Shown here: piece by piece, positions 24,860-33,415 of the stretch | Layout of the letters: every line of letters starts with the position of its first letter | How positions within the stretch are numbered: position 1 is the stretch's first letter | Source: Hallerella sp964587155 | Lineage (GTDB): Bacteria > Fibrobacterota > Fibrobacteria > Fibrobacterales > Fibrobacteraceae | NCBI GenBank assembly: GCA_964587155.1 | Contig: CAZPKF010000016.1 | Location: forward strand, 1 to 64,000 | Direction of reading: 5' to 3' | DNA: 64,000 bases | Program-made: the position numbers and the translations under genes | The notes under the pieces: generated by a model | Seen by the model: the letters and a program-made list of their open reading frames with translations, nothing else | What the model was told of the DNA's origin: nothing | Database searches by the model: none

Positions 24860-25516
24860 ATGAAAATTTCCGGTGCCCTATTCGATTTATATGGAACGCT
24901 CTTCACCTACGGCAATATGTCGAAGGCCTTTTCCCTGTGGCACGAAGATTTGGCCAAAGCGTTGAATTCTTTGGGAATTTCCGTTTCTGCAGCGACTGTT
25001 TCCAAACAATGCCGAAAATTTTTTTCCAATTCCATTAAATCGGACAACCGTTATTCCGATTACGAAATCCGATTGAAAAAATTGGCGGAACAAAATGGGA
25101 AATCTCCCGACGACAACTGGATCAAGCATACGGCGGCAATTTCCATGAACCGTTGGCAAAAGCTTGTTCCCATTCATTCCGAAACGATTCCCCTGCTCAA
25201 CAGGCTCCGCGGAAAAGGGATCCGGGTGGGAATCATTTCCAATTTCCAGCACGCACCGCATGTCCGAAAGGTTTTGCGAAAAAACGGCCTTTTGGAATTG
25301 CTGGATGCCGTCATCATCTCTGGTGAAGTCGCCTGTAAAAAGCCAGAACCGGAAATTTTTCATTTGGCACTAAAAAAACTGGGAACAAATCCCGCCGACA
25401 CGATTTATGTAGGCGATGATCCGGAGCGCGACATTCGCGGAGCGGAAGCTGTCGGAATGCAGACAAGACTCTTTCAAAACGGAACATCCCTGTTGGATAT
25501 TTTCGGAGATATTTGA
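24860..25516 (+). CDS. HAD-superfamily hydrolase
   Basis: A 218-residue HAD phosphatase/dehalogenase-like protein. Motif I is FDLYGTL: the nucleophile D9 is present, while the usual second aspartate is Y11, as in the haloacid-dehalogenase branch. Motif II is IISNF, motif III lysine is in CKKPEPEIF, and motif IV is YVGDDPERDIRGA. The cap domain spans about residues 20-100. A small-molecule phosphatase or dehalogenase is possible. Its stop overlaps the GH8 start by 1 nt, so the two are coupled; a role in sugar-phosphate clean-up is a guess from context. Confidence 0.85.
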   Translation: MKISGALFDLYGTLFTYGNMSKAFSLWHEDLAKALNSLGISVSAATVSKQCRKFFSNSIKSDNRYSDYEIRLKKLAEQNGKSPDDNWIKHTAAISMNRWQKLVPIHSETIPLLNRLRGKGIRVGIISNFQHAPHVRKVLRKNGLLELLDAVIISGEVACKKPEPEIFHLALKKLGTNPADTIYVGDDPERDIRGAEAVGMQTRLFQNGTSLLDIFGDI

Positions 25517-26664
25517 TGCAAGACAAAAGTCCTTTCCGGATTATCGGAATTTCTGACGGAGAAGTTAAACGTAAAATTGAAAGCGCTCACGCCCAGCTTT
25601 TTTTCGGAGATCCGACAGAAGAACGCATCTGTTTTCCGACCGGTGAACTTTCTTATATCGAAGATATCGGCCATAAAGATATCCGCAGCGAAGGTATGAG
25701 CTATGGGATGTTTATCGCAGCGCGTCTCGGCTTGGAATCGGAATTTTCTGCCCTCTGGAATTTTTCAAAAAAACACCTTCAAAATGCCGAAGGGGATTAT
25801 GCACCCTACTTCGCCTGGCAAGTCGCAAAATCAACGAATTCAGAGTTTCACTTTTGCAAAATAGACAAGGGGGCTGCTCCAGACGGCGAAGAATACTTTG
25901 CCGCCGCCCTTCTCATCGCCGCCGAAAAATTTGACCGTCCAGAATTCAAACGCGAAGCCGTTGAATTGCTGAACCAAATGGCTCACAAACCGACAAAAGG
26001 AAAAGTCCGCGCCCTTTTCGACCCCCAAAATCATATGGTCCGTTTTTCTCCCATGGAAGGAAACGATTTCACCGACCCCAGTTATCATACGCTGGCCTTT
26101 TACCGGCTTTTTTACAAAGCGACAGGGGATTCCTTTTGGGAAAACGCCTATAAGGCAAGCGTTTCCTTTTTAAAAAAGACGATTCATCCCAAAACGGGCC
26201 TTTCGCCCGATTATGCGGAATTCGATGGCTCGCCAAAACACACGGACTATTTTCCGACAAGCGAATGTTTCAGCGGAGACGCTTGGCGCGTCGCACTCAA
26301 CCTAGCCCTGGATTTTCAATGGGAAATTCCTGGCGTTTGCGAAAACCTCCGGGACGAAGCCAAGCAGTTTGAACGGGATACCATTCGAAAACTCCTGACC
26401 TTTTTTGCATCACAAGATTTTCCGTTAGCCGATTACCGCATCGATGGAGGAAAATTCCCCACTAATCCCCGCCCGATGACCCCCGGACTTTTGGCCATGA
26501 ACGCTGCAGCGACTCTAGCCCTGGATTTTGAAGTCTCCGCAGACAAAAAGCTCGCCACTCCAATTCTCGAAGCGTTCTTCAAAGAACCCATCCCACGCGG
26601 AAAATGGCGTTACTATGATGGGATGCTTTACTTGTTAGGACTTCTCGCCTTATCCCCGGACTGA
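25516..26664 (+). CDS. cytoplasmic GH8 enzyme, probably reducing-end xylose-releasing exo-oligoxylanase
   Basis: A 382-residue GH8 (alpha/alpha)6-barrel enzyme without a signal peptide. The catalytic acid E59 lies in DIRSEGMSYGM, and PDGEEYFAAALLIAAEKF (about 115-132) supplies the second GH8 signature. The SEGMSYG form together with an intracellular location fits the Rex subgroup, which removes xylose from the reducing end of short xylo-oligosaccharides taken up by the cell. A cellulase or chitosanase activity cannot be excluded. The ATG at 25516 overlaps the HAD stop. It is the last gene of the 21465-26664 run. Confidence 0.85.
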   Translation: MQDKSPFRIIGISDGEVKRKIESAHAQLFFGDPTEERICFPTGELSYIEDIGHKDIRSEGMSYGMFIAARLGLESEFSALWNFSKKHLQNAEGDYAPYFAWQVAKSTNSEFHFCKIDKGAAPDGEEYFAAALLIAAEKFDRPEFKREAVELLNQMAHKPTKGKVRALFDPQNHMVRFSPMEGNDFTDPSYHTLAFYRLFYKATGDSFWENAYKASVSFLKKTIHPKTGLSPDYAEFDGSPKHTDYFPTSECFSGDAWRVALNLALDFQWEIPGVCENLRDEAKQFERDTIRKLLTFFASQDFPLADYRIDGGKFPTNPRPMTPGLLAMNAAATLALDFEVSADKKLATPILEAFFKEPIPRGKWRYYDGMLYLLGLLALSPD

Positions 26665-26680
26665 ATCTTTCACAACTTTC

Positions 26681-26688
26681 TAAATTTA
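26681..26688 (+). promoter_or_regulatory. candidate -7 box TAAATTTA of trpS, 4 nt before the start
   Basis: TAAATTTA is followed by GACT and the trpS ATG. There is no Shine-Dalgarno sequence. The spacing equals that of uvrA and ruvX. No T-box, trp leader or attenuator structure fits in the 28-nt gap. Confidence 0.4.
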
Positions 26689-26692
26689 GACT

Positions 26693-27697
26693 ATGAAAAA
26701 AATTTCTTTGACAGGCATCAAACCCACAGGAACTCCCCACCTCGGTAATTACCTGGGAGCAATCCGTCCCGCTCTCGAACTTTCCAAAGATTACGAAACC
26801 GTTTACTTCATCGCCGATTACCATGCACTCACCACCGTGCACGACGGGAAAGAAATGGCGGACAACATCCGCAAAGTCGCCGCCACTTGGATTGCTTGCG
26901 GGCTTGACCCGGAAAAGGGACTTTTTTACAAACAAAGCGACATTCCCGAAATTTTTGAACTCAGTTGGGCGCTGAGCTGTTTTACTCCCAAAGGGTTTAT
27001 GAACCGCGCTCATGCATACAAGGCAAAAATGGAAGCGAACCGCGCCGCAGGTGAAGATTTAGACACGAACGTCAACATGGGACTTTACTGTTATCCATGC
27101 CTTATGGATGCCGATATTCTCATGTTCAACGCAGACGTAGTCCCCGTTGGTAAAGACCAGAAACAACACGTGGAATTCGCCCGCGATATCGCCATCCGCT
27201 TCAACAAACAAATGAAGAAAGAAGTCTTCACTGTTCCCGAGCCCCTCATTCAAGAAACGACAGATGTCATTCCGGGACTTGACGGACGCAAGATGAGCAA
27301 ATCTTACGACAACACGATTGAAATTTTCCTCGATGCGAAAGCGCGTAAAAAGAAAATCGGAAAAATCGTCACGAACAGCCTTCCCATCGAAGCCCCCAAA
27401 GATCCTGATACTTGCAATGTTTTTGGACTTTACAAATTGTTCGCCACTCCCGACGAAGCGAACGCCCTTGCCGAAACCTATCGCGCAGGCGGCATGGGAT
27501 GGGGTTACGCCAAAAACGAACTTCAAAACATTCTTGAAAGGACTTTCGGCGAAATGCGGGAAACCTACAACGATCTGATGGCGCACCCCGAACGCATCGA
27601 TGAAATTCTCCACGCCGGAGCGGAAAAGGCTCGACCCATCGCCAAAGAGCATCTCGATCAAGTCCGCGAAGTCCTCGGCTACGGAAAATCGTTTTAA
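26693..27697 (+). CDS. trpS: tryptophanyl-tRNA synthetase
   Basis: A 334-residue class I aminoacyl-tRNA synthetase that charges tRNA-Trp. The HIGH-type motif is TGTPHLGNYLG (H16), the KMSKS motif is GRKMSKSYDN near residue 200, and SWALSCFTPKGFMNRAHAYK and the GLYCYPCLMDADIL strand are typical of TrpS. The length is normal. It is probably monocistronic. Its last codons overlap the convergent nfeD-type gene by 4 bp. Confidence 0.96.
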   Translation: MKKISLTGIKPTGTPHLGNYLGAIRPALELSKDYETVYFIADYHALTTVHDGKEMADNIRKVAATWIACGLDPEKGLFYKQSDIPEIFELSWALSCFTPKGFMNRAHAYKAKMEANRAAGEDLDTNVNMGLYCYPCLMDADILMFNADVVPVGKDQKQHVEFARDIAIRFNKQMKKEVFTVPEPLIQETTDVIPGLDGRKMSKSYDNTIEIFLDAKARKKKIGKIVTNSLPIEAPKDPDTCNVFGLYKLFATPDEANALAETYRAGGMGWGYAKNELQNILERTFGEMRETYNDLMAHPERIDEILHAGAEKARPIAKEHLDQVREVLGYGKSF

Positions 27698-29130
27698 CTG
27701 ATTTTTTCCCGATTCCTTTTCACCCAGATTCTCCCATCGGCAATTTCAACAACGCAGACGGATTCGCCTGCGTTTATCATATCGCCCTTGGTTTGCACAT
27801 CAAAAGAATTTTCTCCAAACCGGGCGTGTCCAACAGGACGAAGCGGCGTTTCCGCCACGCCCAAATCTCCCGGATGAACTTCGGCTACATTTTCCGTTGG
27901 CGATTTCGCCGACTCCAAATCCGCTTTGAGCATCGGGCTGAATCGTTCCGGCAAAAGCGGAATCAAATATCTAGAAGCGATAATCGGAATCACCATGGCA
28001 AATAATGCACAGCTCAAAATGTAAAGGACTGCGGGCAGAACAGAACCCGATGCAATTTGAGGGAGAAAAGACGGCAGTTGGGAAACGTCAAAAGTGAGCA
28101 CCAACGCCAACACCATACAGGCGATTCCCGAAATGCCGAACAGGAACGTTCCCGGCATCAGTAAAATTTCTACGACAAAAAGAATCGCTCCGAGGACAAG
28201 CAAAATGAGCGGAAGATAATTGCCAATGTGATGAACGTATTGCCCCACAAAAACAGTCGCAATCAAGAGGATTCCCGCAATGCCAAAAAATCCAAATCCG
28301 GGAGTTTTGAATTCGATGTAAAGCGCTCCAAATCCCAAAATGAGTAGAATGCCAGAAATTCCGGCGATAAAACGCGATATTTTTTCTCCTGTCGAAATGT
28401 TTATTTCGCAAATTTCTTCTATTCCGAGAGTTTTTTCAAACGCAGCGCGGTTTTCCGGAGTCCCTTTTGAAAAATACAATTCAACAGCTTCTTCATCGGT
28501 CATTGTCAACAGTTCACCGGAATCCACCAAAACTTTGGGAGTTCCCCAAAAAGCCTTTTCTTTCGCGCTCCACTTTTCATATCGGGACGCTTCTACCGCC
28601 ATCGTGGAATCTTTGCGCTGCAATTCATACACAGCCAAATCCGGAGAAACCATCGCCATGGAAAGGAGTTCCGGATAACCGTTTTTTTGCGCCAGGTTAC
28701 GGAATTTGGCACGGAGCGGCGACTGGACTTTTTCTCCGACAATCTGAGGTGTTCCATCTCCATTTTGCACAATGGGAGCGCAATCGCCGATGGTTGTTCC
28801 GGGGAGCATGTAAAGCTCCTTATTCGAAAGCGCAATCAAAGCACCCGCACTAATCGCCTTTTTAGAAACAAAAGCGACCGTCTTCGCGTTTTTGATTCCC
28901 ATGATGGTATCGACAATGTCGAACGCAGCATCCAAACGTCCGCCAAATGTATTGATGTCAAAAACAATGTAATCGGGATTTTTTTCGACCGCTTCGCCAA
29001 TCGCCCGGGCCGCGTATTCATACATTCCTGGATCGACATCGCCTTCCAAGGTTATCCAAGCCGCCGTTTTCGCTTGGAGAGAAACGCAAAAGAAGAAAAA
29101 AGTGAGCAGTCCTACAAAAAAATGATTCAT
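27694..29130 (-). CDS. NfeD-type membrane serine protease (ClpP-class)
   Basis: A 478-residue membrane protein. A signal peptide (MNHFFVGLLTFFFFCVSLQA) is followed by a ClpP/crotonase-fold protease domain (about 25-225): FDINTFGGRLDAA, catalytic serine in KKAISAGALIALS, and IGDCAPI. Four to five transmembrane helices span about 260-400, and the C-terminal NfeD OB-fold is about 420-478 (GDLGVAETPLRPVGHARFG). Homologues cleave stomatin-type membrane proteins; no stomatin gene is adjacent here. The start at 29130 is chosen for the signal peptide and GGGA upstream; the frame is open further upstream. It overlaps trpS by 4 bp at the 3' end. Confidence 0.88.
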   Translation of the reverse strand: MNHFFVGLLTFFFFCVSLQAKTAAWITLEGDVDPGMYEYAARAIGEAVEKNPDYIVFDINTFGGRLDAAFDIVDTIMGIKNAKTVAFVSKKAISAGALIALSNKELYMLPGTTIGDCAPIVQNGDGTPQIVGEKVQSPLRAKFRNLAQKNGYPELLSMAMVSPDLAVYELQRKDSTMAVEASRYEKWSAKEKAFWGTPKVLVDSGELLTMTDEEAVELYFSKGTPENRAAFEKTLGIEEICEINISTGEKISRFIAGISGILLILGFGALYIEFKTPGFGFFGIAGILLIATVFVGQYVHHIGNYLPLILLVLGAILFVVEILLMPGTFLFGISGIACMVLALVLTFDVSQLPSFLPQIASGSVLPAVLYILSCALFAMVIPIIASRYLIPLLPERFSPMLKADLESAKSPTENVAEVHPGDLGVAETPLRPVGHARFGENSFDVQTKGDMINAGESVCVVEIADGRIWVKRNREKIS

Positions 29131-29436
29131 AAAAAATTCCCTGTTTTTTGGCAAAATAGATAAATCCCATTCAAACAGCAAAGGTGGACGCCATTTTTGT
29201 GGAACGGAACTTCGCCCGATATTGGGTGGCAAAATAATTCGGAACGAGGAATGTAGAATGTAAACTGAGAAATGGATTCAATCCTTTCTGAGTGGCAGTC
29301 CCCAATCACGGCAAAGCGAGAAATCTTTCGCCTACTTTTGAAATTTCTATATTCAACAAAAATGAATTTCACTTTCAAACAACACCTGATCACATTTTCC
29401 CACCCCAAAAAGAACCTTGAACAAGGATTTTCCTAA
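29131..29436. other. 306-nt divergent intergenic region with a possible 24-codon leader frame
   Basis: The region separates the nfeD-type gene (minus) from the thioesterase gene (plus). It holds a degenerate repeat-like tract (29233-29268, copies of GGAAC/GGAATG/GAATG). A plus-strand frame of 24 codons runs from the ATG at 29362 to the TAA at 29434-29436, abutting the thioesterase ATG. AAGGA for the thioesterase lies inside this frame. No clear terminator or riboswitch was seen. Confidence 0.4.
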
Positions 29437-29832
29437 ATGCCCAAATTACAACTCGATCTTGTCGGAAGCGTAGAATTCATTGTCGAAGACGAACATACGG
29501 CAAAAGAAATCGGCAGCGGAAACATCGACGTTCTTTCAACTGCATTCATGACCGCCATGCTAGAAAAAGCGGCCTGGACCAGCGTTTCTCCCTTTTTGGA
29601 AGCCGGCGAAGAAACCGTCGGCACCCTGATGAATATTTCTCACGAATCCCCCACCCCCGTGGGCATGAAAGTGGAATGCATTTCCAAACTGGTTTCTATC
29701 GATGGACGAAAGCTTCTATTCGAAGTAGACGCTTATGACGAGCGGGGACATATTGGCGGCGGGATGCACGAACGGTTCATTATCCACCAAGAGCAGTTTC
29801 TTTCCAAAGCCAAAGCGAAACTTTCCAAATAA
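29437..29832 (+). CDS. hotdog-fold thioesterase (FlK-like)
   Basis: A 131-residue single hotdog-domain protein of the fluoroacetyl-CoA-thioesterase-like (FlK) type: SVEFIVEDEHTAKEIGSGNIDVLSTAFMTAMLEKAAW, then VGTLMNISHESPTPVGMKVEC and GRKLLFEVDAYDE. Such proteins hydrolyse short acyl-CoA thioesters, and most are not specific for fluoroacetyl-CoA. It is cytoplasmic, probably dimeric. AAGGA lies 9 nt before the ATG. Its stop overlaps the rRNA pseudouridine synthase start (TAATG), so the two are co-translated without an obvious functional link. Confidence 0.85.
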   Translation: MPKLQLDLVGSVEFIVEDEHTAKEIGSGNIDVLSTAFMTAMLEKAAWTSVSPFLEAGEETVGTLMNISHESPTPVGMKVECISKLVSIDGRKLLFEVDAYDERGHIGGGMHERFIIHQEQFLSKAKAKLSK

Positions 29833-30383
29833 TGACAGTCATCCTTTTCAACAAGCCTTACGGCGTTTTGAGCCAATTCACCCCCGAAGGAAACCATCCC
29901 GCATTAAATCAATTCGGATTTCCCCGTGGAGTTTATGCGGCAGGAAGACTAGACCACGACAGCGAAGGCGCTCTCTTGCTCACAGACAATGGGCGACTCA
30001 TCAGCAAGCTCCTGAATCCGGAAGAAGCACATCCGCGGACTTATTTAGCCCAAGTCGAAGGAATCCCCTCCACAGACGATTTAAAGAGACTCTCTTCCGG
30101 GCTATTCATCCAAGGTTACCGAACGCGGAAATGCCTTGCAGAAATCGTCAGTGAACCAGAAGATCTTTGGGAACGCCACCCGCCCATACGCCACCGGGAA
30201 AACATCCCCACATCTTGGTTGAAAATCACATTGACCGAAGGCAAGAACCGCCAGGTTCGCCACATGACGGCGGCAATCGGGCATCCCACGCTGAGACTCA
30301 TCCGGATTCAAATCGGAAAGATCAAACTGGATTCTTTGCAGCCGGGAAATTGGCGCAAAATTTCAGAAAACATTTTCCGTTGA
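29832..30383 (+). CDS. rluE: 23S rRNA pseudouridine synthase, RluE-like
   Basis: A 183-residue RsuA/RluB/E/F-family pseudouridine synthase without an N-terminal S4 domain, which is the form of RluE. Motifs: ILFNKPYGVLSQFT, the catalytic aspartate in AAGRLDHDSEGALLLT, and TEGKNRQVRHMTAAIGHPTLRLIR. RluE modifies 23S rRNA U2457 (E. coli numbering); the target is inferred from subfamily. It is coupled to the thioesterase by a 1-nt overlap and converges on rsgA with 19 nt between the stops. Confidence 0.88.
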   Translation: MTVILFNKPYGVLSQFTPEGNHPALNQFGFPRGVYAAGRLDHDSEGALLLTDNGRLISKLLNPEEAHPRTYLAQVEGIPSTDDLKRLSSGLFIQGYRTRKCLAEIVSEPEDLWERHPPIRHRENIPTSWLKITLTEGKNRQVRHMTAAIGHPTLRLIRIQIGKIKLDSLQPGNWRKISENIFR

Positions 30384-30402
30384 AATTTTACCTGCGGCAC
30401 AA

Positions 30403-31521
30403 TCATTCGCCGGAATTCAATATTCTCAAATAACTCCGGTAACGGGCCTGCGGAATTTCGCCCGATTCCACACGGGCTATCACATCGCAGCCCGGCTCTC
30501 CCTGATGCAGACAATCATTGTATTTGCACGTGAAGAGTTCTCCCGGAAAAAATCCCGGGAAGGAACGGGCTAGATCATGCGCATCCATTTCGGCAACGCC
30601 CAATTCGCGAATTCCCGGTGTATCGATTATCTTTCCTCCAAACGGCAGGTCAAAAAGACTCGAAGAAGTCGTTGTGTGCCTACCCTTGCCATCCAACTCG
30701 CGAACGTTTCCCACGTTCAACTGGGCTCCGGGCACTAAGGCATTGACAAGGCTCGATTTGCCGACACCGCTCTTTCCCGAAAGTACAGAACATTTTCCGG
30801 CAAGGATTTGGCGCAAATCGTCCAAACCGTCTCCTGATTTGCAACTGACACAGACTAGCCTGTCCACCAGAGAAACAAAATCCTGCACATCCGATGGAAT
30901 CTTTTCCACTAGATCCGTTTTATTTAAAACCATCACAAGCGGCAAATGGCAAAGTTCCGCAGCGAGCAAAAATCTGTCGGCGAATCCATAATTGAACGGC
31001 GGTTCCGCAACACTCGAAACGATGACTATCTGATCGATATTTGCCGCCAAAACTAATTCCCTGCGTGATTTATCCTTGGGACCGGGCCTGACCAAGGATG
31101 ATTTCCGCGGTAAAACCTTCAACAAAGAATAAGGTGCGGATTTGACAGCATCCTTCACCAAGGCGACAACGACACGGTCTCCGACAACGGGAAACTCGCC
31201 CAATTCACACACCATGGCGGCGCGGTACGTCGCATTGACACATTCTCCGGAATCCAGTCGGACGACACACGTACGGCGATGAACTTCTAAAACAGTCGCT
31301 TGGGCAGAATCTCCTTCGGCAAAATTTTCCGCCGGATTTTTCAATTTTTTCACCTTGGGCTTTTTGAATTCCCTGCTCCAACGTTCGCGGATGGGACGTT
31401 CATCCAACGTCCCGCGTTTCCACATTTCCATCGTATTCACACGCCTTGCGCGCGCATCCCGCCTGAAAACTCGCCCGGAGCGTTCTTTTTCAAATTCGTT
31501 GTTGTACAGTTTTTCGTTCAT
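30403..31521 (-). CDS. rsgA: ribosome small-subunit-dependent GTPase RsgA with extended basic N-terminus
   Basis: A 372-residue circularly permuted GTPase that helps late 30S assembly. After an N-terminal extension of about 70 residues, rich in R, K and E, come an OB-fold (about 75-150), the permuted G domain (G4 VLNKTDLVEK, G1 GKSGVGKSSLVN, G3 DTPGIRE) and a C-terminal zinc site (CKYNDCLHQGEPGC). The ATG at 31521 is chosen because a TAAATTGC box lies 5 nt upstream; an ATG 30 nt further upstream has nothing to support it. The extension is longer than in E. coli RsgA and may make extra rRNA contacts (inference). Confidence 0.93.
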   Translation of the reverse strand: MNEKLYNNEFEKERSGRVFRRDARARRVNTMEMWKRGTLDERPIRERWSREFKKPKVKKLKNPAENFAEGDSAQATVLEVHRRTCVVRLDSGECVNATYRAAMVCELGEFPVVGDRVVVALVKDAVKSAPYSLLKVLPRKSSLVRPGPKDKSRRELVLAANIDQIVIVSSVAEPPFNYGFADRFLLAAELCHLPLVMVLNKTDLVEKIPSDVQDFVSLVDRLVCVSCKSGDGLDDLRQILAGKCSVLSGKSGVGKSSLVNALVPGAQLNVGNVRELDGKGRHTTTSSSLFDLPFGGKIIDTPGIRELGVAEMDAHDLARSFPGFFPGELFTCKYNDCLHQGEPGCDVIARVESGEIPQARYRSYLRILNSGE

Positions 31522-31526
31522 TACTT

Positions 31527-31534
31527 GCAATTTA
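31527..31534 (-). promoter_or_regulatory. candidate -7 box TAAATTGC of rsgA, 5 nt before the start
   Basis: Minus strand TAAATTGC-AAGTA-ATG. The same octamer with nearly the same spacer (AAGCG) precedes the RND exporter ATG at 37745. No Shine-Dalgarno sequence is present. Confidence 0.4.
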
Positions 31535-31620
31535 GAATTTTGAATTTCCACATCACCGGCACCATGTCAAATTCCAAACCTTTTCAAAAATTTTGTCCAA
31601 TCCAAAATCCTTTCAATTTT

Positions 31621-32106
31621 TCACAACGTTTTCGCATGGATCAATCTGCGCATTTCCGACAATGCGGCGTAAACCGCTTTGTTCGCACGCAAGATTTTAA
31701 TCATTGCGCTGTTGGAAAGTCCAAACACGCGTGCCGCTTCCCGAGTATCTCCGCCGTTTGCAAAAACGATATCCAACACATCTGCGATAAATTGAGGGTA
31801 AGCTTCGTTCGACGGCTGAATGTGTCCCATGCTCCCCGGAAAGCGAAGCGGTCCCGTTTTGGGAGTTTCCCGCACATGAAGCGCAATCGACAGCCGCATC
31901 CGATGAAGCGCATGGACTTTATTTTCACTGGCGCTCCGGCTTTCACACGATTTGATTGCTAAATTAAATTCAGACAGCCGAAGATCGACCCCGGAATTCG
32001 TCTTGTTGCGGAATTGCCCACCAGGACCACTTCCTTGAAATCCCGAAACCTTACAGGCACGGAGAAGTTCGTTCAAAGGCATTTTCAAATAGGAATCGCG
32101 ATGCAT
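31621..32106 (-). CDS. release-factor-like GGQ-domain protein (ribosome rescue type)
   Basis: A 161-residue protein with the class I release-factor catalytic loop GSGPGGQFRNKTNSGV (GGQ at 29-31) but no codon-recognition domain. Such proteins hydrolyse peptidyl-tRNA on stalled ribosomes or act as recycling factors. After the GGQ domain a segment REAARVFGLSNSAMIKIL (about 125-142) looks like a helix-turn-helix, a feature I associate with short RF-like proteins in several non-proteobacterial phyla. The basic tail that anchors ArfB in the mRNA channel is weak here. The ATG at 32106 abuts the ATG of the divergent lipoprotein gene (ATGCAT, shared site). Confidence 0.8.
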   Translation of the reverse strand: MHRDSYLKMPLNELLRACKVSGFQGSGPGGQFRNKTNSGVDLRLSEFNLAIKSCESRSASENKVHALHRMRLSIALHVRETPKTGPLRFPGSMGHIQPSNEAYPQFIADVLDIVFANGGDTREAARVFGLSNSAMIKILRANKAVYAALSEMRRLIHAKTL

Positions 32107-32832
32107 CGTCAAAAAAATACATCTTCACCAGTAAAATCGATAACTCTTTTGCTTTGCGCCACCATTCTTTTCGCCCTTTTCGCCTGCGCCGGCCATACTG
32201 CAAAAGAAACTTCGGATGCGGTCACCTATGCACAGACAAGCGAAGAAAAGCTTTTGAAATTGGAACAGACTTATGCGGAAATCCAGCAAAAAGTCCGCGA
32301 CAACGCACCGCCGGAATCTTTTATCGCCTATATCACGGATTCTTCTTATTATTGGATGGACACGTTACAACGCTACGCTCAAGAAATGCCCGCAGAACAA
32401 GTAGAAGCCTTGCCCCTCGGTGAAATGCTCTCCGTTCTCGTTTATCGCATTTTTGACCGCGAACGGGCCTGGGATCCGAATATGAACGAAGACTACCGGA
32501 TGCTCTCCCTGCTCGTTGGAAAGAAGGGGCTTATCCAAAGGACGATGAACCTCAACCTGGGGCCCTTTGAAATCAAGAAGGACCGCGGCAGCGTTGGACT
32601 GGCTTCTAGTCCCAAAGTCCCCGTCATCCTCTTCGAATGGGACGATTCCAGTTGGAAACTGGATTTAAAAGCGACTCTCCCGCTGATTACCAAAGGACTC
32701 GAAAGCATCGGTGTGAAAAAGGATTGGACGACCAAAGAATTAGCCCTGTATTTACTCGAAAAAGAGTTTCACTACACCTATACGAATATTTCGTACGACG
32801 ATTCCCTTTTAGACCCGTATTCCACTTTTTAA
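32101..32832 (+). CDS. lipoprotein of unknown function
   Basis: A 243-residue exported protein. Basic N-terminus, hydrophobic core SITLLLCATILFALFA, then the probable lipidation cysteine C29 in LFACAG. The mature part is largely helical at first (residues 40-110, KLLKLEQTYAEIQQKV), then mixed. I do not recognise a family. AGGAA lies 7 nt before the ATG. The start codon is directly adjacent to the start of the divergent RF-like gene. The Nudix gene follows 1 nt after the stop, so the Nudix-lpxC-fabZ group may be co-transcribed from here, which suggests an envelope-related role. Confidence 0.7.
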   Translation: MHRQKNTSSPVKSITLLLCATILFALFACAGHTAKETSDAVTYAQTSEEKLLKLEQTYAEIQQKVRDNAPPESFIAYITDSSYYWMDTLQRYAQEMPAEQVEALPLGEMLSVLVYRIFDRERAWDPNMNEDYRMLSLLVGKKGLIQRTMNLNLGPFEIKKDRGSVGLASSPKVPVILFEWDDSSWKLDLKATLPLITKGLESIGVKKDWTTKELALYLLEKEFHYTYTNISYDDSLLDPYSTF

Positions 32833-32833
32833 A

Positions 32834-33415
32834 ATGCACAAGAACTTGAATCCCTGGAAAACCCTTTCGGCAAAGCCGATTCTCGACACGCCCTATTTGA
32901 AAGTCGAAAAGGAACGTTGCGAATTACCTAGCGGAACAATCATTCCGGATTTTTACACGCTATGGCAACCGGACTGGGTCTTAATTTTAGCAAGCACACC
33001 AAACGGCGAATGGATTTTGGAAAGCCAATACCGCCACGGCGTCAAAAATGTCTCCCTCGAATTCCCTGCAGGAATCATCAATGCGGAAGAATCTCCCATC
33101 GAAGCCGCCCGACGTGAATTACAAGAAGAATGCGCCTACGGCGGCGGAACTTTTGAATGCCTCGCCGAAATGCCCGTAAACCCAGACAGGCACCGCGGCC
33201 GATTTTTTGTTGTCCGCGCCAAAGATGTCACCCCCCAGGGGAACACGCATTTTGATCCCGGAGAAGACATTGAAACGCGTCTCCATTCGACCCATTCCGT
33301 TTTGCAAAAAATGCGCACAGGGGAAATTTTCCATCCCCACCAAATAGCCGCTTTTTTCCTTTACGGCGAACCCTTCCTTGAAAAATTCGGCATCCATGAA
33401 AAAGACTCTCTTTGA
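32834..33415 (+). CDS. Nudix hydrolase, ADP-ribose pyrophosphatase-like
   Basis: A 193-residue Nudix protein of ADP-ribose/nucleotide-sugar diphosphatase type. The Nudix box GX5EX7REUXEEXGU reads G80-IINAE-ESPIEAARRELQEECAYGG, complete with its catalytic glutamates. The preceding LEFPAG is typical of ADPRase-type members. It is cytoplasmic and Mg-dependent. It begins 1 nt after the lipoprotein stop, and its last 20 nt overlap the chosen lpxC start. The substrate is inferred only at family level. Confidence 0.88.
   Translation: MHKNLNPWKTLSAKPILDTPYLKVEKERCELPSGTIIPDFYTLWQPDWVLILASTPNGEWILESQYRHGVKNVSLEFPAGIINAEESPIEAARRELQEECAYGGGTFECLAEMPVNPDRHRGRFFVVRAKDVTPQGNTHFDPGEDIETRLHSTHSVLQKMRTGEIFHPHQIAAFFLYGEPFLEKFGIHEKDSL

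Noticed and set aside
26665..26692. A T-box or trp attenuator before trpS
   Set aside because: The gap is only 28 nt and contains only the TAAATTTA box.
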